This document shows, piece after piece, positions 16,866 through 25,852 of a DNA stretch of 38,743 bases. The stretch's first letter is position 1. Every line of letters begins with the position of its first letter. The stretch is from JABMRP01 sp964444795 (GTDB taxonomy: Bacteria > Planctomycetota > Planctomycetia > Pirellulales > Thermoguttaceae): the NCBI GenBank assembly GCA_964444795.1, contig CAYUIQ010000059.1:1-38743 (forward strand). Direction: 5' to 3'. Both the position numbers and the translations under genes were made by a program. The notes under the pieces were generated by a model. The model searched no databases, had not been told where the DNA came from, and was given only the letters and a program-made list of their open reading frames with translations.

Positions 16866-18143
16866 TCAGACCGATGGCAGCTCGTAGCCTTTGCGTCGCG
16901 GTCGGGAGACGAGTTGGTTGGCCGCTTCATCGTCGAGAAACTTCTCGGCCTTGGGATCCCATTGGAGCTTCCGGCCGAGTTGACGGCAGATGTTGATCAG
17001 ATGGCAAACGGTCGTGGCCCGATGCCCCGTCTCGGCGTCGGCAGCCGGTTTCTGGCGGCTGCGGACGCACTGGAGGAAGTTGGCGATGTGCGGGACCGAT
17101 TCTTTCGGTCCGCCCGGTGTGTTCGGCGGGGCGTCGCGGAGAAGTTCCGGCGGGTTCGACCGGGCATGGCCGCGGAGGATCTCGATATTGCCATCTTCGC
17201 CGCGGAAGATTGCGCCGAGGTCTTCCATCGTGTGCCGCTGGCCCTCTAATTTCAGCAGGGTGCCGTTGGCGTAGCGCAGCGTCACACGGGGCCAACCTTT
17301 GGGGTCTTTCTCCTCAAGCCGGATTTCGACCGGGCCCGTATCGTCGGTCCCCAAGGCGCACTGCACTTGATCGAGTGAATGCGTTCCCCAGCCGGTGATC
17401 CCCCACGACTGGCCGCCGCCGTCGTAGGCTTCGTAGTTCGACCATCCGAAGTGGAGCGATCCGTGGTAAGGCCGCAGTTCGACCTGATTACACCACAGGT
17501 CCCAATCGAGGCCCTCGGGGATCGGCTGGGCCGGCTTGGACTGCCACCGGGCCGGGCCCTCGAAGTTGTAGACCACCGCTTCCTTGACCTTCCCGATAGC
17601 ACCTTCGCGGACCAGCTTGCTGCAATAGGCGTTGATGGGCATGGATCGCTGCTGCGTGCCGGTCTGGACAATGCGACCGAGCCGCTTGGCCGCGTCGGCC
17701 AGAATACGCCCTTCTTCGATGGTCAGAGTCAGCGGCTTTTCGCCATACACGTCGCAGCCGGCGGCCAGCGCATGCATGATGCACCATACGCGGGCATGGC
17801 ATGTCGTTTCGACCAGTACCGCGTCGAGCTTCTCTTGATCGAGCATTTGCCGAATATCGGGGTACTTCTTCCAAGTCTCCGGACGCAGGTCGGGGCGGCT
17901 CTTGGCGACCGCGGCCGCCATCTGATCGCAGCGTGGCGCGAAGCAATCGGCGACGGCAAGGAGTCGTGCGCCGGGGAGATCTTCGTTGAGCAAGATCCAC
18001 CGTGCCCGGCCACCCAGTCCGGCCAGCCCCACCCGAACCCGATCGTTCGCGCCCGGCTGATCGGCCGAGGCAAAAACGCTTGAAGGAACAAACGCCGGTA
18101 AGGAGAAGGCCGCGGTCGAACGCAGGAAGTCGCGTCGTTTCAT
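16866..18143 (-). CDS. Tat-exported Gfo/Idh/MocA family oxidoreductase
   Basis: A 425-residue NAD(P)-dependent sugar dehydrogenase-like protein. A twin-arginine signal (MKRRDFLRSTAAFSLPAF, to about 26) precedes the Rossmann domain with RVGLAGLGGRARW (37-49) and the EKP motif at 135-137, whose lysine is the usual catalytic residue. The C-terminal alpha/beta domain follows (about 170-420). Tat-targeted Gfo/Idh/MocA proteins are abundant in planctomycetes and may carry the dinucleotide tightly bound. ATG at 18143 was chosen over 18242 because it starts the signal motif and has AGGGA upstream. It is the first gene of a unit with the PhyH gene, divergent from the CE15-like esterase. TAGAAT at 18246-18241 is a possible -10 element. 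Confidence 0.9.
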   Translation of the reverse strand: MKRRDFLRSTAAFSLPAFVPSSVFASADQPGANDRVRVGLAGLGGRARWILLNEDLPGARLLAVADCFAPRCDQMAAAVAKSRPDLRPETWKKYPDIRQMLDQEKLDAVLVETTCHARVWCIMHALAAGCDVYGEKPLTLTIEEGRILADAAKRLGRIVQTGTQQRSMPINAYCSKLVREGAIGKVKEAVVYNFEGPARWQSKPAQPIPEGLDWDLWCNQVELRPYHGSLHFGWSNYEAYDGGGQSWGITGWGTHSLDQVQCALGTDDTGPVEIRLEEKDPKGWPRVTLRYANGTLLKLEGQRHTMEDLGAIFRGEDGNIEILRGHARSNPPELLRDAPPNTPGGPKESVPHIANFLQCVRSRQKPAADAETGHRATTVCHLINICRQLGRKLQWDPKAEKFLDDEAANQLVSRPRRKGYELPSV

Positions 18144-18562
18144 GAGTCGATCCCTGAAAATAGGTCGTTGGAGGGCGAAGTACTGGACATTTTCCGTTTG
18201 CCGTGAGCACGGGAAGCGATTCACGATCGCGCTGTGAGTCATTCTAGCGTCTCGTGTCCCCCGCGTCGCTTGGTCGGGGTCGTTTTGTCACCAGAGAACC
18301 CGGTTTTCCAGCTACCGGGCTGGTTGACGCTACGGAAATCGGCCTACCGGCCGCTGGTGATCTGGTACATGCCATTCGGTAGTCCTCCCGTGCGGAGCTA
18401 TTGCGAGCTGGCATACACCGGACCGCTGGAGACTATCCACGGAGCAACGATTGACGCGCCCAGCATTCTTGGCTTACGCTATTCGGGTGGCAATCGTGCC
18501 GTTTCGCGTGAAGTATTGCCCGCGTGAAATGGGCTGCTAAACCTGGCAGAAAGAACGGTGTT
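18144..18562. other. Intergenic region between divergent genes
   Basis: A 419-base region between the oxidoreductase and the esterase genes. It holds a minus-strand TAGAAT -10-like element (18246-18241) and a candidate forward promoter (18451-18480). A 97-codon frame at 18234-18527 resembles no known protein and lacks a ribosome site. Confidence 0.45.
18451..18480 (+). promoter_or_regulatory. Candidate promoter for the CE15-like esterase
   Basis: TTGACG (18451-18456) and TACGCT (18475-18480), spacing 18 bases. The -10 match is weak. Confidence 0.3.
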
Positions 18563-19840
18563 ATGAAAGTTGTCGTTGCTCGGAATGCCTGGCGGCATTT
18601 CACCTTCTCTTGGACGACGGCCCTGGTCGCCGTCTTCTGGATAGCCCCTTTCGCGAGGGGGTCCGAGGGTAAGGCCGAGTATGAGTTTGCCGATGTCGAG
18701 AACCTGCCGCTGCAAGAAGGGTTGCCCGATCCGTTCCTAATGTCCGACGGTACGCGGGTTCAAACACTTGGGGACTGGCCGAAGCAACGCGAGTATCTCA
18801 AGGCAATGCTGGCTCATTACCAGTACGGACAGGTACCGCCCCGGCCCAAGGAGATCGAGATCAAACAAGTCGGCTCCGAGTCGGTTTATGACGGCAAGGG
18901 CGTCGAGGAGCAGTATACGCTGACGATTCGCCGCAAGGGAAGAAGCGTCACGTGCCGTTTTCTCATCGTACGCCCGGCGCTGAAGAAACGCTACCCGACC
19001 GTTATTAAGAACGATCGCGTCTCATTCGATGCGTCGCCGGACCGCCGCGGTTCGCCCGACAGTTTCGATCCAGGGTCTGAAGCCGTCAGACGTGGCTACC
19101 TGCTTTGCCGGTTCCATCGCACGGATTTGGCGTTGGATAGCCAGGAAGGAGGTCGAGAAGCCGGCGTCTATCCTCTCTATCCGGAATACGATTGGGCCGC
19201 GCTGGCCGTTTGGGGCTGGGGACACGGCGTCGTGCTGGACGCACTGGATCAATTGGGCTTGGCCGATATGGGCAAGGTGGTTGCGACCGGCCACTCGCGC
19301 GGAGGCAAGGCGGCCTTGTGTGCGGGCATCTATGACGACCGCATCGCCATTACGGCTCCCAATTCGTCCGGGACCGGCGGCACGGGCAGCGTGCGCTACT
19401 TCGAGCAGGGCCAGAAACCGCAAACGATCGGGCATCATATCGGAAGAAACGAGCATTGGTTTCACCCCCGGTATTTCCAGTTTGCCGATAAGGAAGACCG
19501 CCTTCCGTTCGATTCCCATTTCGCCAGGGCGCTCGTCGCCCCTCGGGCTCTGGTCAACTGTCACGCCCGGCAAGACTACTGGGCCAATCCGTACGGGACC
19601 GAATTGACGCATCGCGCCGCCGAAGTCGTTTTCAGATGGCTGGGCGCCGGAGACCGCATCGGACTGCACTGGCGTGACGGCACGCACGCTCAAAACCAGG
19701 AGGACTGGGCGGCCTTGCTGGATTTCGCGGATCGCCATTTCTTTGACAAGAGAACGGATCGAAGTTTCGACCGCTGGACCTATCCGGACGCCGGACTACC
19801 TTTTGACTGGAAGGCGCCCGACGCGGTCCCGGCGAAATGA
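18563..19840 (+). CDS. Exported CE15-like (glucuronoyl esterase-type) alpha/beta hydrolase
   Basis: A 425-residue exported hydrolase. The signal/anchor segment is about 11-33 (FTFSWTTALVAVFWIAPFA). The nucleophile elbow is GHSRGGKAAL with S245, matching the CE15 pattern of Ser followed by Arg, where the Arg stabilises the oxyanion. A catalytic His is likely in WRDGTHAQNQEDW near the C-terminus. CE15 enzymes cleave ester bonds of 4-O-methyl-glucuronic acid linking xylan to lignin, although many bacterial members have other or unknown esters as substrates. ATG at 18563 was chosen over a GTG at 18524 because it gives a typical signal peptide; the ribosome site is weak. It ends 14 bases from the oppositely oriented hybrid kinase gene. 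Confidence 0.82.
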   Translation: MKVVVARNAWRHFTFSWTTALVAVFWIAPFARGSEGKAEYEFADVENLPLQEGLPDPFLMSDGTRVQTLGDWPKQREYLKAMLAHYQYGQVPPRPKEIEIKQVGSESVYDGKGVEEQYTLTIRRKGRSVTCRFLIVRPALKKRYPTVIKNDRVSFDASPDRRGSPDSFDPGSEAVRRGYLLCRFHRTDLALDSQEGGREAGVYPLYPEYDWAALAVWGWGHGVVLDALDQLGLADMGKVVATGHSRGGKAALCAGIYDDRIAITAPNSSGTGGTGSVRYFEQGQKPQTIGHHIGRNEHWFHPRYFQFADKEDRLPFDSHFARALVAPRALVNCHARQDYWANPYGTELTHRAAEVVFRWLGAGDRIGLHWRDGTHAQNQEDWAALLDFADRHFFDKRTDRSFDRWTYPDAGLPFDWKAPDAVPAK

Positions 19841-19854
19841 GTCGCGTGAGTATC

Positions 19855-22800
19855 TCAATCGGGCGAGGACTGCCGGTCGCGGCATTCGCCGGGCGTGGTG
19901 ACCGCCGCCATCGCCTGGAAGAGTTCGTCCGGGCGAATGGGCTTGCAGACGTATCCGTCCATGCCCCCTTCGAGGCAGCGATCGCGAAACCCTTTCACGG
20001 CATGCGCCGTCATCGCAATAATTGGGGTTCGGACATCGGCCGCCGTCTCCATTTCACGGATTGCCGAGGTGGCCTCCATCCCGTCCATTTCCGGCATTTC
20101 GATGTCCATCAGGATCAGATCATACTTCCGCCGGCGAAACGCTTCGATCGCTTCCCGCCCGTTATCGGCCGTCTCGACATTGTGTCCGCGTAATTCCAGG
20201 ATCCCGGCTGCCACCTCCAGATTGACCGGACTATCGTCGGCCACGAGTACATGTAGCGAGCGGCAAGTCTTATCTCTGTCATCGGGCTCTTGCGGCGGCT
20301 GCCGTCGTGGGGCAGATCCCGTTGCCGAGACGGCCGCCTCGAGAAGTTCCATGGCCTTCACCGGCTTTACCGGGCAGTGCCCAATTGCCATCTCACGGTA
20401 TCGCTCGGCGCCTTCGATTTGGCCCGGCGAGGTTGGCATCCCCGGGGGAAGCCGCCGCGTGGCGACGTCTTGGCGTAGTTGCTCGGGCAGATCGAAGGGG
20501 AGGACGAAGTGGAAGGTACTGCCCCGGTCGACCTCGCTCTCCACCCAGATCTTTCCACCTAACAGGCCGACCAGTTGTGCCGAAATCGCCAATCCCAATC
20601 CGGTCCCTCCAAATCGCCGCGTCATCGAGCTATCGCTCTGGCGGAAGGCTTCGAAGATACAATCCTTCTTGTCGGCCGGGATTCCGATGCCGGTGTCTTG
20701 AACCGCGAAATGGACCGTGGCCTGATTCTCGGCCATGCTTTCCACCCACGCGTCGACGAATATCCCGCCAGTGTCCGTGAACTTGATCGCGTTGCCGATC
20801 AGATTGACGACGATCTGGCGCAACCGGCTCGGGTCGCCGATCATCCGGTCGGGTACGTCGGACGCGACGCTGCAGACCAGCTCCAGTTTTTTCTGCGAGG
20901 CGGGGACTGCCAGCAGGCGGGTTGCCTCGCCGACGACGTCGCGCAGAGCGACGGGAACCTGCTCCACCTCCATTTTTCCGGCTTCGATCTTGGAAAAATC
21001 CAAGGTATCGTTTAGAAGTGCCAAGAGTGCCTCGGCGGAGTCTCGGGCAACGCTCACGTAATTGTGTTGCTGGTCGGTCAGCAGAGTGCTCAAGACGAGT
21101 TCCAGCATCCCGATCACGCCGTTCATCGGAGTGCGAATCTCGTGGCTCATCGTTGCTAAGAAACGGCTCTTCGCCTCGTTGGCGGTTTCGGCCACCTGTT
21201 TGGCGACACGAAGCTTCTCTTGGATCTGGCGAAGTTCGCTGGCGGTACGTTCCAGCTTCCGGTTCGACTGTGCCAGTTCGTGCGAACGCGCCTCGGCAGC
21301 CGCCGTCCGGTTGGCGACGCGTCGCTCCAAGGTTTCGTTCAATTGCTGCAAGTCCGCGAACCCCCCGGCGTTTTCCAATGCCGCACCGGCAATCGTGGCA
21401 ATGAAATCAGCGAGCCGTTCCTCGTCCGGCCCGAACAGGCCATGAATGTGATCGTGCGTCACATAGAGGCAGGCAACGGCCCGGCCGCGCACGTACAAGG
21501 GCACGCAGAGTACCGATTGCTCGCCGGCCGACGTTACGCGGTCGCTGGTGTTGCCGGAGACCTCCTCGACACGGGCCACTGCTTGGCCCGCGCGGAGGGC
21601 CCGGCGTAGAATGGAACGGTTGAAACCGTGTCCCTCCGAGCCGTTGATTGGTGTGAATTGAACCGACCCGTCTCGCTCGGCGACTTCCAGTAGGAGGCAA
21701 TGTTCGCCTCGGAGCAACCGCAAGGCGGCGTCCAGGGCCTCGTCGAAGATCGAGCCGGGTGACAGCGCGGAGGCGATCTTGCGGCCCGACTCCAGTACGG
21801 TGTCGAACCGGTCGGCCAAGGAGAGCGTGACAGGCGGGGTAGCGGCGTGGGAGGTCTCGGCCGGAAGTTGGTAATTGGCTGCCGCCGGGGGTAGAAGCAT
21901 CTCGGCGGCTTGAATCCGCTCTTGGACGTTGCGCCAGTTCAGTTCTCGTCCCAATTGGCGGTAGAGCCGTAAGGTTTGGGTAAGTTCATGCTTGGCTCCT
22001 TGGCGTTGGGCTACCTTCAAGCTCTCATCAAGCAAGCGGCGGAGTCGGCGGATTTGGCCCCGCATGGCGCGGATCAGGGCCAATTCTCGTAGCGCGTGAG
22101 GAAGATCGTTCTGTATTCTTCGGCCAACGTGTACGGCGTGGCGGGCGGCCCGCTCGGCCTGGCACAGCAGATTCCGGCGCCGGCTCACGGTAAGGTCGGA
22201 AAGCGTTTCCGCTTGCCGTCGCAAAGCGGTGGCCAGCCACGCAAGGTTAGGCGCCGTATAGGCACTCATCAGCCCTAATCGCTTGCTTTCCTTCAGCGCC
22301 TGCTCGAAGGCAGCCACCGCGCGTTCATGCTGGCCGGAGGCCGACAACTGGACGCCGTGGGCCATCAAGACCTGGGCCGTGCTCTGGGCATCCGGCCGGT
22401 TACGGCATAGTTCGCGCTGAAGGGTTTCCTCGGGCACCTTGCCGCCGGTGGCGAGCGACCAGACGTCCAAGCTGATTCCGGAGAATTGTTCATCCCCCAG
22501 TTTCTGCCCCGACTCATGCACGCGGCGGGCTTCTTCCAGGGCACCCCGCATGTCCCCCAAGCGGTACAGGGAGGCAGCGATCTGGTAGCGTGCGATATGT
22601 ACTTCCCAGTAGTCGCCCGTTCGTTCCAGGAGACGCACCGCCTCGCGACACTTTTCGATGCACTCCTCGAAACGCGAAGCCGCATAGAATACCACGCCGT
22701 AGAAACTGAGCGATTGCCCCTGTCCCCAGAGGTCCCCTAGCGAGCGGCGGATCTCCAGGGATTTTCGCGCATAGGCCAGCCCGCGGTTGTACCAGCCGAG

Positions 22801-25623
22801 AACGGTCAGGCCGACGGCATGTTCGGAGTAGATTTGGGCCAACTCCACGGTCGGTGTATAGCACTCCGCGAGGTTCATGCTGCTGAGATTCAGCCGGAAC
22901 CCCTTGATTCTTCCGCGCGTGTAGAAGTAGCAGTAGGCCAAGCGGCTGAGCAGCCGAAGACTAAGCAACTCCGCCTCCGTCGGCATTCGTTTCCGCCGGC
23001 CCACAAACACTCGAGGAAACAAGGTGTGGAGCAGTTGGATCCCACCTTCCCAGAGTAGCAGTAAGACGAGGGTGAACGTTCTTTGAGGAGCTTTCCGGTC
23101 CAGAAGATGCAGCGCTTCCTCGAAGAAATCGATCGCGCTCTCCATGTCGCCTTGCTTGAAGTCCAGTTCGCCCAACTTTCCCTTGATCTGAGCCCGAGCG
23201 AGATTCCCGTGGGCAAGTTCGGCCGCGGCCTCGAAGGCTTGCTTCGCCTCCCGGTATCGGCCGCGGAGCATCAACACTTCGCCCAGTCCCACACGGATGC
23301 CGTACTGCGTGGGCTTGTCGGCCAGAGCCTCCCCGCGCCGGGCGATGTGATACTGCTGCTCGGCGACTTCCAGCGAATACTGGGACCGGGCCTGCTCGGC
23401 CGCGGCCAGCGCATAGGGCAACGCTCGATCGCTCGCGCCCGCGGCATCGAAATGGTAAGCTAGATCGAAGACCCGTCCGGGAGTATTCTGCTCCAGGTGG
23501 TGTGCGATGCGGTCGTGGAGGCCGCGGCGTCGTTCGGGCTCGATACGCTGTAGCAGAGCGGCGCGGATCTTGTCGTGCACGAAGGCGCATTCCATCTCCT
23601 TCGGTTGCATCCAGACGAAGTGACGCTGGCTCGCCTTCTCAAGCACGTTGACGGCCTGCGCGGGAGCGAGACCGGCCAGGCCGGCGGCGAGTTCCAGATT
23701 GAACTCCTTGCCCAGTACGGCACCAACGGTAAGGAGATCGATCGTGCCGGCGGGGAGTAACTCGATGCGACGCGACAGAAACCCGGCGGCTTGACTGGAC
23801 GACCGCAGATCGGCCAGGGCAAGCGGCTCAATGCGCCAGCCGTCGGGTTCTGCAAGAAGGGCGCCGGACTCCACCATGCCGCGAAGTACCGCGGATGCCA
23901 TGAAAGGGCTTCCGTCGGAAAGCCGGTGGACGACGTCCACGGCTTCGGCGGGCAACGGTCCGGCCATGGATTCCAGCAGCAGTTGCACTTCGCCGGCCGC
24001 CAGGGGAGCCAATCGCAATTGGAGCGTGGGGAGCGTCTTGCGGAGCAGGTGCTCCGGCGGTACCTCCTCCGAACGGAAAGCGGCCACCAGCAATACGCCC
24101 GAGTCCCCACCCGTGACACTGCTGCCCGTGACACCGCTTAGCTTCTCTTGCCAGTGGGCGACCAGCTTGACCGTCATTTCGTCGGCCCACTGGTAGTCGT
24201 CAAGAATAATCAGGACGGGATGCTCTTGGACTCCCATCGAGTCGAGGAAGGTGGAAAGGGCCTGGATACTCCGCGTCTCTCCAAAGGCCTCCGGCCCGAT
24301 GGCGTCGGACGTTTCCCAGCCAAAGGCTTCGGCCAGTTCGGGCAGGGCGGCGCAGACGGCGTCCAGGTGCTTGCCCAAGCGGTGTTTCACGGTTTGGGCG
24401 ATGGAGGCGTCCGAGCGGGCAGCGGCAATCACCCCTTCGACGATCCCGCTGAGAACCTGGAACGGCCTCGCGCCAACCTGCTCCGATCCTTGCCCTCGAA
24501 GCACCCACATTCCCGCTTGGACACCTCGCGCGGCGATTTCGGACAACAGCCGCGTTTTCCCTTCGCCCGACGGCGCTTCCAAAAACACGGTCGCGGCCCG
24601 TCCGTTGCGGACCTTCCGGATCTGGTCGTCCAACCGTACCAACTCATCTCGGCGGCCGACGAGCGCAGGTTCGGTCAGCGTTGGACGCCGATCGTGTAAC
24701 CCCACGACCAGCCCTGAATCGCAAATCTCGTCGCGTAGCGAATCGGCGATGCGTTCCAGGTCCATCAACACGGCCCGGGCGGTTTGGTATCGGTCGCGGG
24801 GATCCTTGCGCATCAGCCGCTGGACCAATTCGTCCAGCGAGCGGGGGACGTCCACGCCCATGCTTCTCAGTTCCGGGACGCGAGTGGTCATCTGCTGAAG
24901 AAGAACTTTGCCCACGCTATCGCCGCGGTAAGGCGGACGCCCGGCAAGGCACTCGAACAGTACGACCCCAGCAGAATAGAGATCGGAGGGCTCTCCCACG
25001 TCGCAGCCCAGCGCGCCCGTGTCTTCGGGTGAGTGGTACAGGGCAGCCGCAATCGATTCCACGCCGGCCCACTCGCTCGCGTTAAGATGGCATCCGAAGC
25101 TGAATCCCGTCAGTACGGCCGTGGCAAGGGGAGAGTCACCGTCGACAATCACGTTCGTCGGCCGGATGTCGCGATGCAAGACGCCGTGTGCGTGAACTTC
25201 CTTGAGCGCGGAAAACAGGCAGCGGCCTACGGTCAACGCGTCTTGCGGTTCGAGGCGACCACGAAGCAATCGCTGCCGCAACGTGATTCCGGGCACATAC
25301 GGCCGCACCACGTAGATCCGGCCCTCATCCTCACCGATTGCCAACACCCTCGTCAGAAACGGCGACTCCAGTTTGCCCAGAACCGCGGACTCGTGCTCCA
25401 GGCAGACCCGTTCGGCGCCGGCAGAATTTGAGAGCGTCAACAACTGGACCACCACCGTTTCATCGGTGGAAAGATCGGTGGCCAACAGGCTCTCCGTACT
25501 GCGATTCCGCTCGAACAAGCCGGTAACCTGATATCGGTTGTCGATCCGTTGCGCTTCGGCCGGTAGCACGGGGAGCGGTGCACGCGTCGGCATGGGCGGG
25601 GTGATATTGTCAGCGCTTTCCAT
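19855..25623 (-). CDS. Giant hybrid: pseudokinase-AAA ATPase-TPR-GAF-histidine kinase-receiver
   Basis: A 1922-residue protein with no transmembrane segment. Order: Ser/Thr kinase fold (about 30-295); AAA/ORC-like ATPase (about 322-700) with Walker A APSGEGKT at 350-357 and Walker B LIILDDYQWAD (D475, D476); TPR region (about 715-1230); GAF (about 1270-1420); coiled coil (1420-1480); HisKA with SHEIRTPMNG, phospho-acceptor H1494; HATPase (NLIGNAIKF, DTGIGIP, GGTGLGLAIS; about 1600-1720); and receiver with D1840 in LMDIEMPEMDG. The architecture matches HSTK-type proteins of cyanobacteria and planctomycetes. The kinase fold lacks catalytic residues: VVVQ (Q60) replaces the ATP-binding Lys, HRDIRPTN (150-157) has Arg for Lys, and DFG is SFG (S175). 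The histidine kinase and receiver look intact. A terminal receiver without an output domain needs an HPt; one is at 30744-31124. Confidence 0.93.
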   Translation of the reverse strand: MESADNITPPMPTRAPLPVLPAEAQRIDNRYQVTGLFERNRSTESLLATDLSTDETVVVQLLTLSNSAGAERVCLEHESAVLGKLESPFLTRVLAIGEDEGRIYVVRPYVPGITLRQRLLRGRLEPQDALTVGRCLFSALKEVHAHGVLHRDIRPTNVIVDGDSPLATAVLTGFSFGCHLNASEWAGVESIAAALYHSPEDTGALGCDVGEPSDLYSAGVVLFECLAGRPPYRGDSVGKVLLQQMTTRVPELRSMGVDVPRSLDELVQRLMRKDPRDRYQTARAVLMDLERIADSLRDEICDSGLVVGLHDRRPTLTEPALVGRRDELVRLDDQIRKVRNGRAATVFLEAPSGEGKTRLLSEIAARGVQAGMWVLRGQGSEQVGARPFQVLSGIVEGVIAAARSDASIAQTVKHRLGKHLDAVCAALPELAEAFGWETSDAIGPEAFGETRSIQALSTFLDSMGVQEHPVLIILDDYQWADEMTVKLVAHWQEKLSGVTGSSVTGGDSGVLLVAAFRSEEVPPEHLLRKTLPTLQLRLAPLAAGEVQLLLESMAGPLPAEAVDVVHRLSDGSPFMASAVLRGMVESGALLAEPDGWRIEPLALADLRSSSQAAGFLSRRIELLPAGTIDLLTVGAVLGKEFNLELAAGLAGLAPAQAVNVLEKASQRHFVWMQPKEMECAFVHDKIRAALLQRIEPERRRGLHDRIAHHLEQNTPGRVFDLAYHFDAAGASDRALPYALAAAEQARSQYSLEVAEQQYHIARRGEALADKPTQYGIRVGLGEVLMLRGRYREAKQAFEAAAELAHGNLARAQIKGKLGELDFKQGDMESAIDFFEEALHLLDRKAPQRTFTLVLLLLWEGGIQLLHTLFPRVFVGRRKRMPTEAELLSLRLLSRLAYCYFYTRGRIKGFRLNLSSMNLAECYTPTVELAQIYSEHAVGLTVLGWYNRGLAYARKSLEIRRSLGDLWGQGQSLSFYGVVFYAASRFEECIEKCREAVRLLERTGDYWEVHIARYQIAASLYRLGDMRGALEEARRVHESGQKLGDEQFSGISLDVWSLATGGKVPEETLQRELCRNRPDAQSTAQVLMAHGVQLSASGQHERAVAAFEQALKESKRLGLMSAYTAPNLAWLATALRRQAETLSDLTVSRRRNLLCQAERAARHAVHVGRRIQNDLPHALRELALIRAMRGQIRRLRRLLDESLKVAQRQGAKHELTQTLRLYRQLGRELNWRNVQERIQAAEMLLPPAAANYQLPAETSHAATPPVTLSLADRFDTVLESGRKIASALSPGSIFDEALDAALRLLRGEHCLLLEVAERDGSVQFTPINGSEGHGFNRSILRRALRAGQAVARVEEVSGNTSDRVTSAGEQSVLCVPLYVRGRAVACLYVTHDHIHGLFGPDEERLADFIATIAGAALENAGGFADLQQLNETLERRVANRTAAAEARSHELAQSNRKLERTASELRQIQEKLRVAKQVAETANEAKSRFLATMSHEIRTPMNGVIGMLELVLSTLLTDQQHNYVSVARDSAEALLALLNDTLDFSKIEAGKMEVEQVPVALRDVVGEATRLLAVPASQKKLELVCSVASDVPDRMIGDPSRLRQIVVNLIGNAIKFTDTGGIFVDAWVESMAENQATVHFAVQDTGIGIPADKKDCIFEAFRQSDSSMTRRFGGTGLGLAISAQLVGLLGGKIWVESEVDRGSTFHFVLPFDLPEQLRQDVATRRLPPGMPTSPGQIEGAERYREMAIGHCPVKPVKAMELLEAAVSATGSAPRRQPPQEPDDRDKTCRSLHVLVADDSPVNLEVAAGILELRGHNVETADNGREAIEAFRRRKYDLILMDIEMPEMDGMEATSAIREMETAADVRTPIIAMTAHAVKGFRDRCLEGGMDGYVCKPIRPDELFQAMAAVTTPGECRDRQSSPD

Positions 25624-25792
25624 AACTTGCCTCGGTGCCGAGCCGTGCGGCCTGACCGAACAGACGCACGTCCAACACGATTTCCTGCGACCGGTAGAAA
25701 GTACTTCAGAAACGTAGCCTTTTGCTCGTCCCGTGGCAGTATCGGACGGGCGCTAAGGACTGACCCTCGGCAAATATGAATGGGGGAACCCT

Positions 25793-25807
25793 ACCGTTTG
25801 TAACGGT
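25793..25807 (-). terminator. Small hairpin after the methyltransferase gene
   Basis: ACCGTT (25793-25798) and AACGGT (25802-25807) form a 6-bp stem with a 3-base loop, 46 bases beyond the methyltransferase stop. There is no T-run; a weak terminator at best. Confidence 0.3.
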
Positions 25808-25852
25808 TCTACCGAAAAGGGTCGGCGCGGAAGGTGACGACAGGGCGGACTG

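Noticed and set aside
18234..18527. 97-codon forward frame between divergent genes
   Set aside because: No ribosome site or recognisable domain; it overlaps the likely promoters of both flanking genes.
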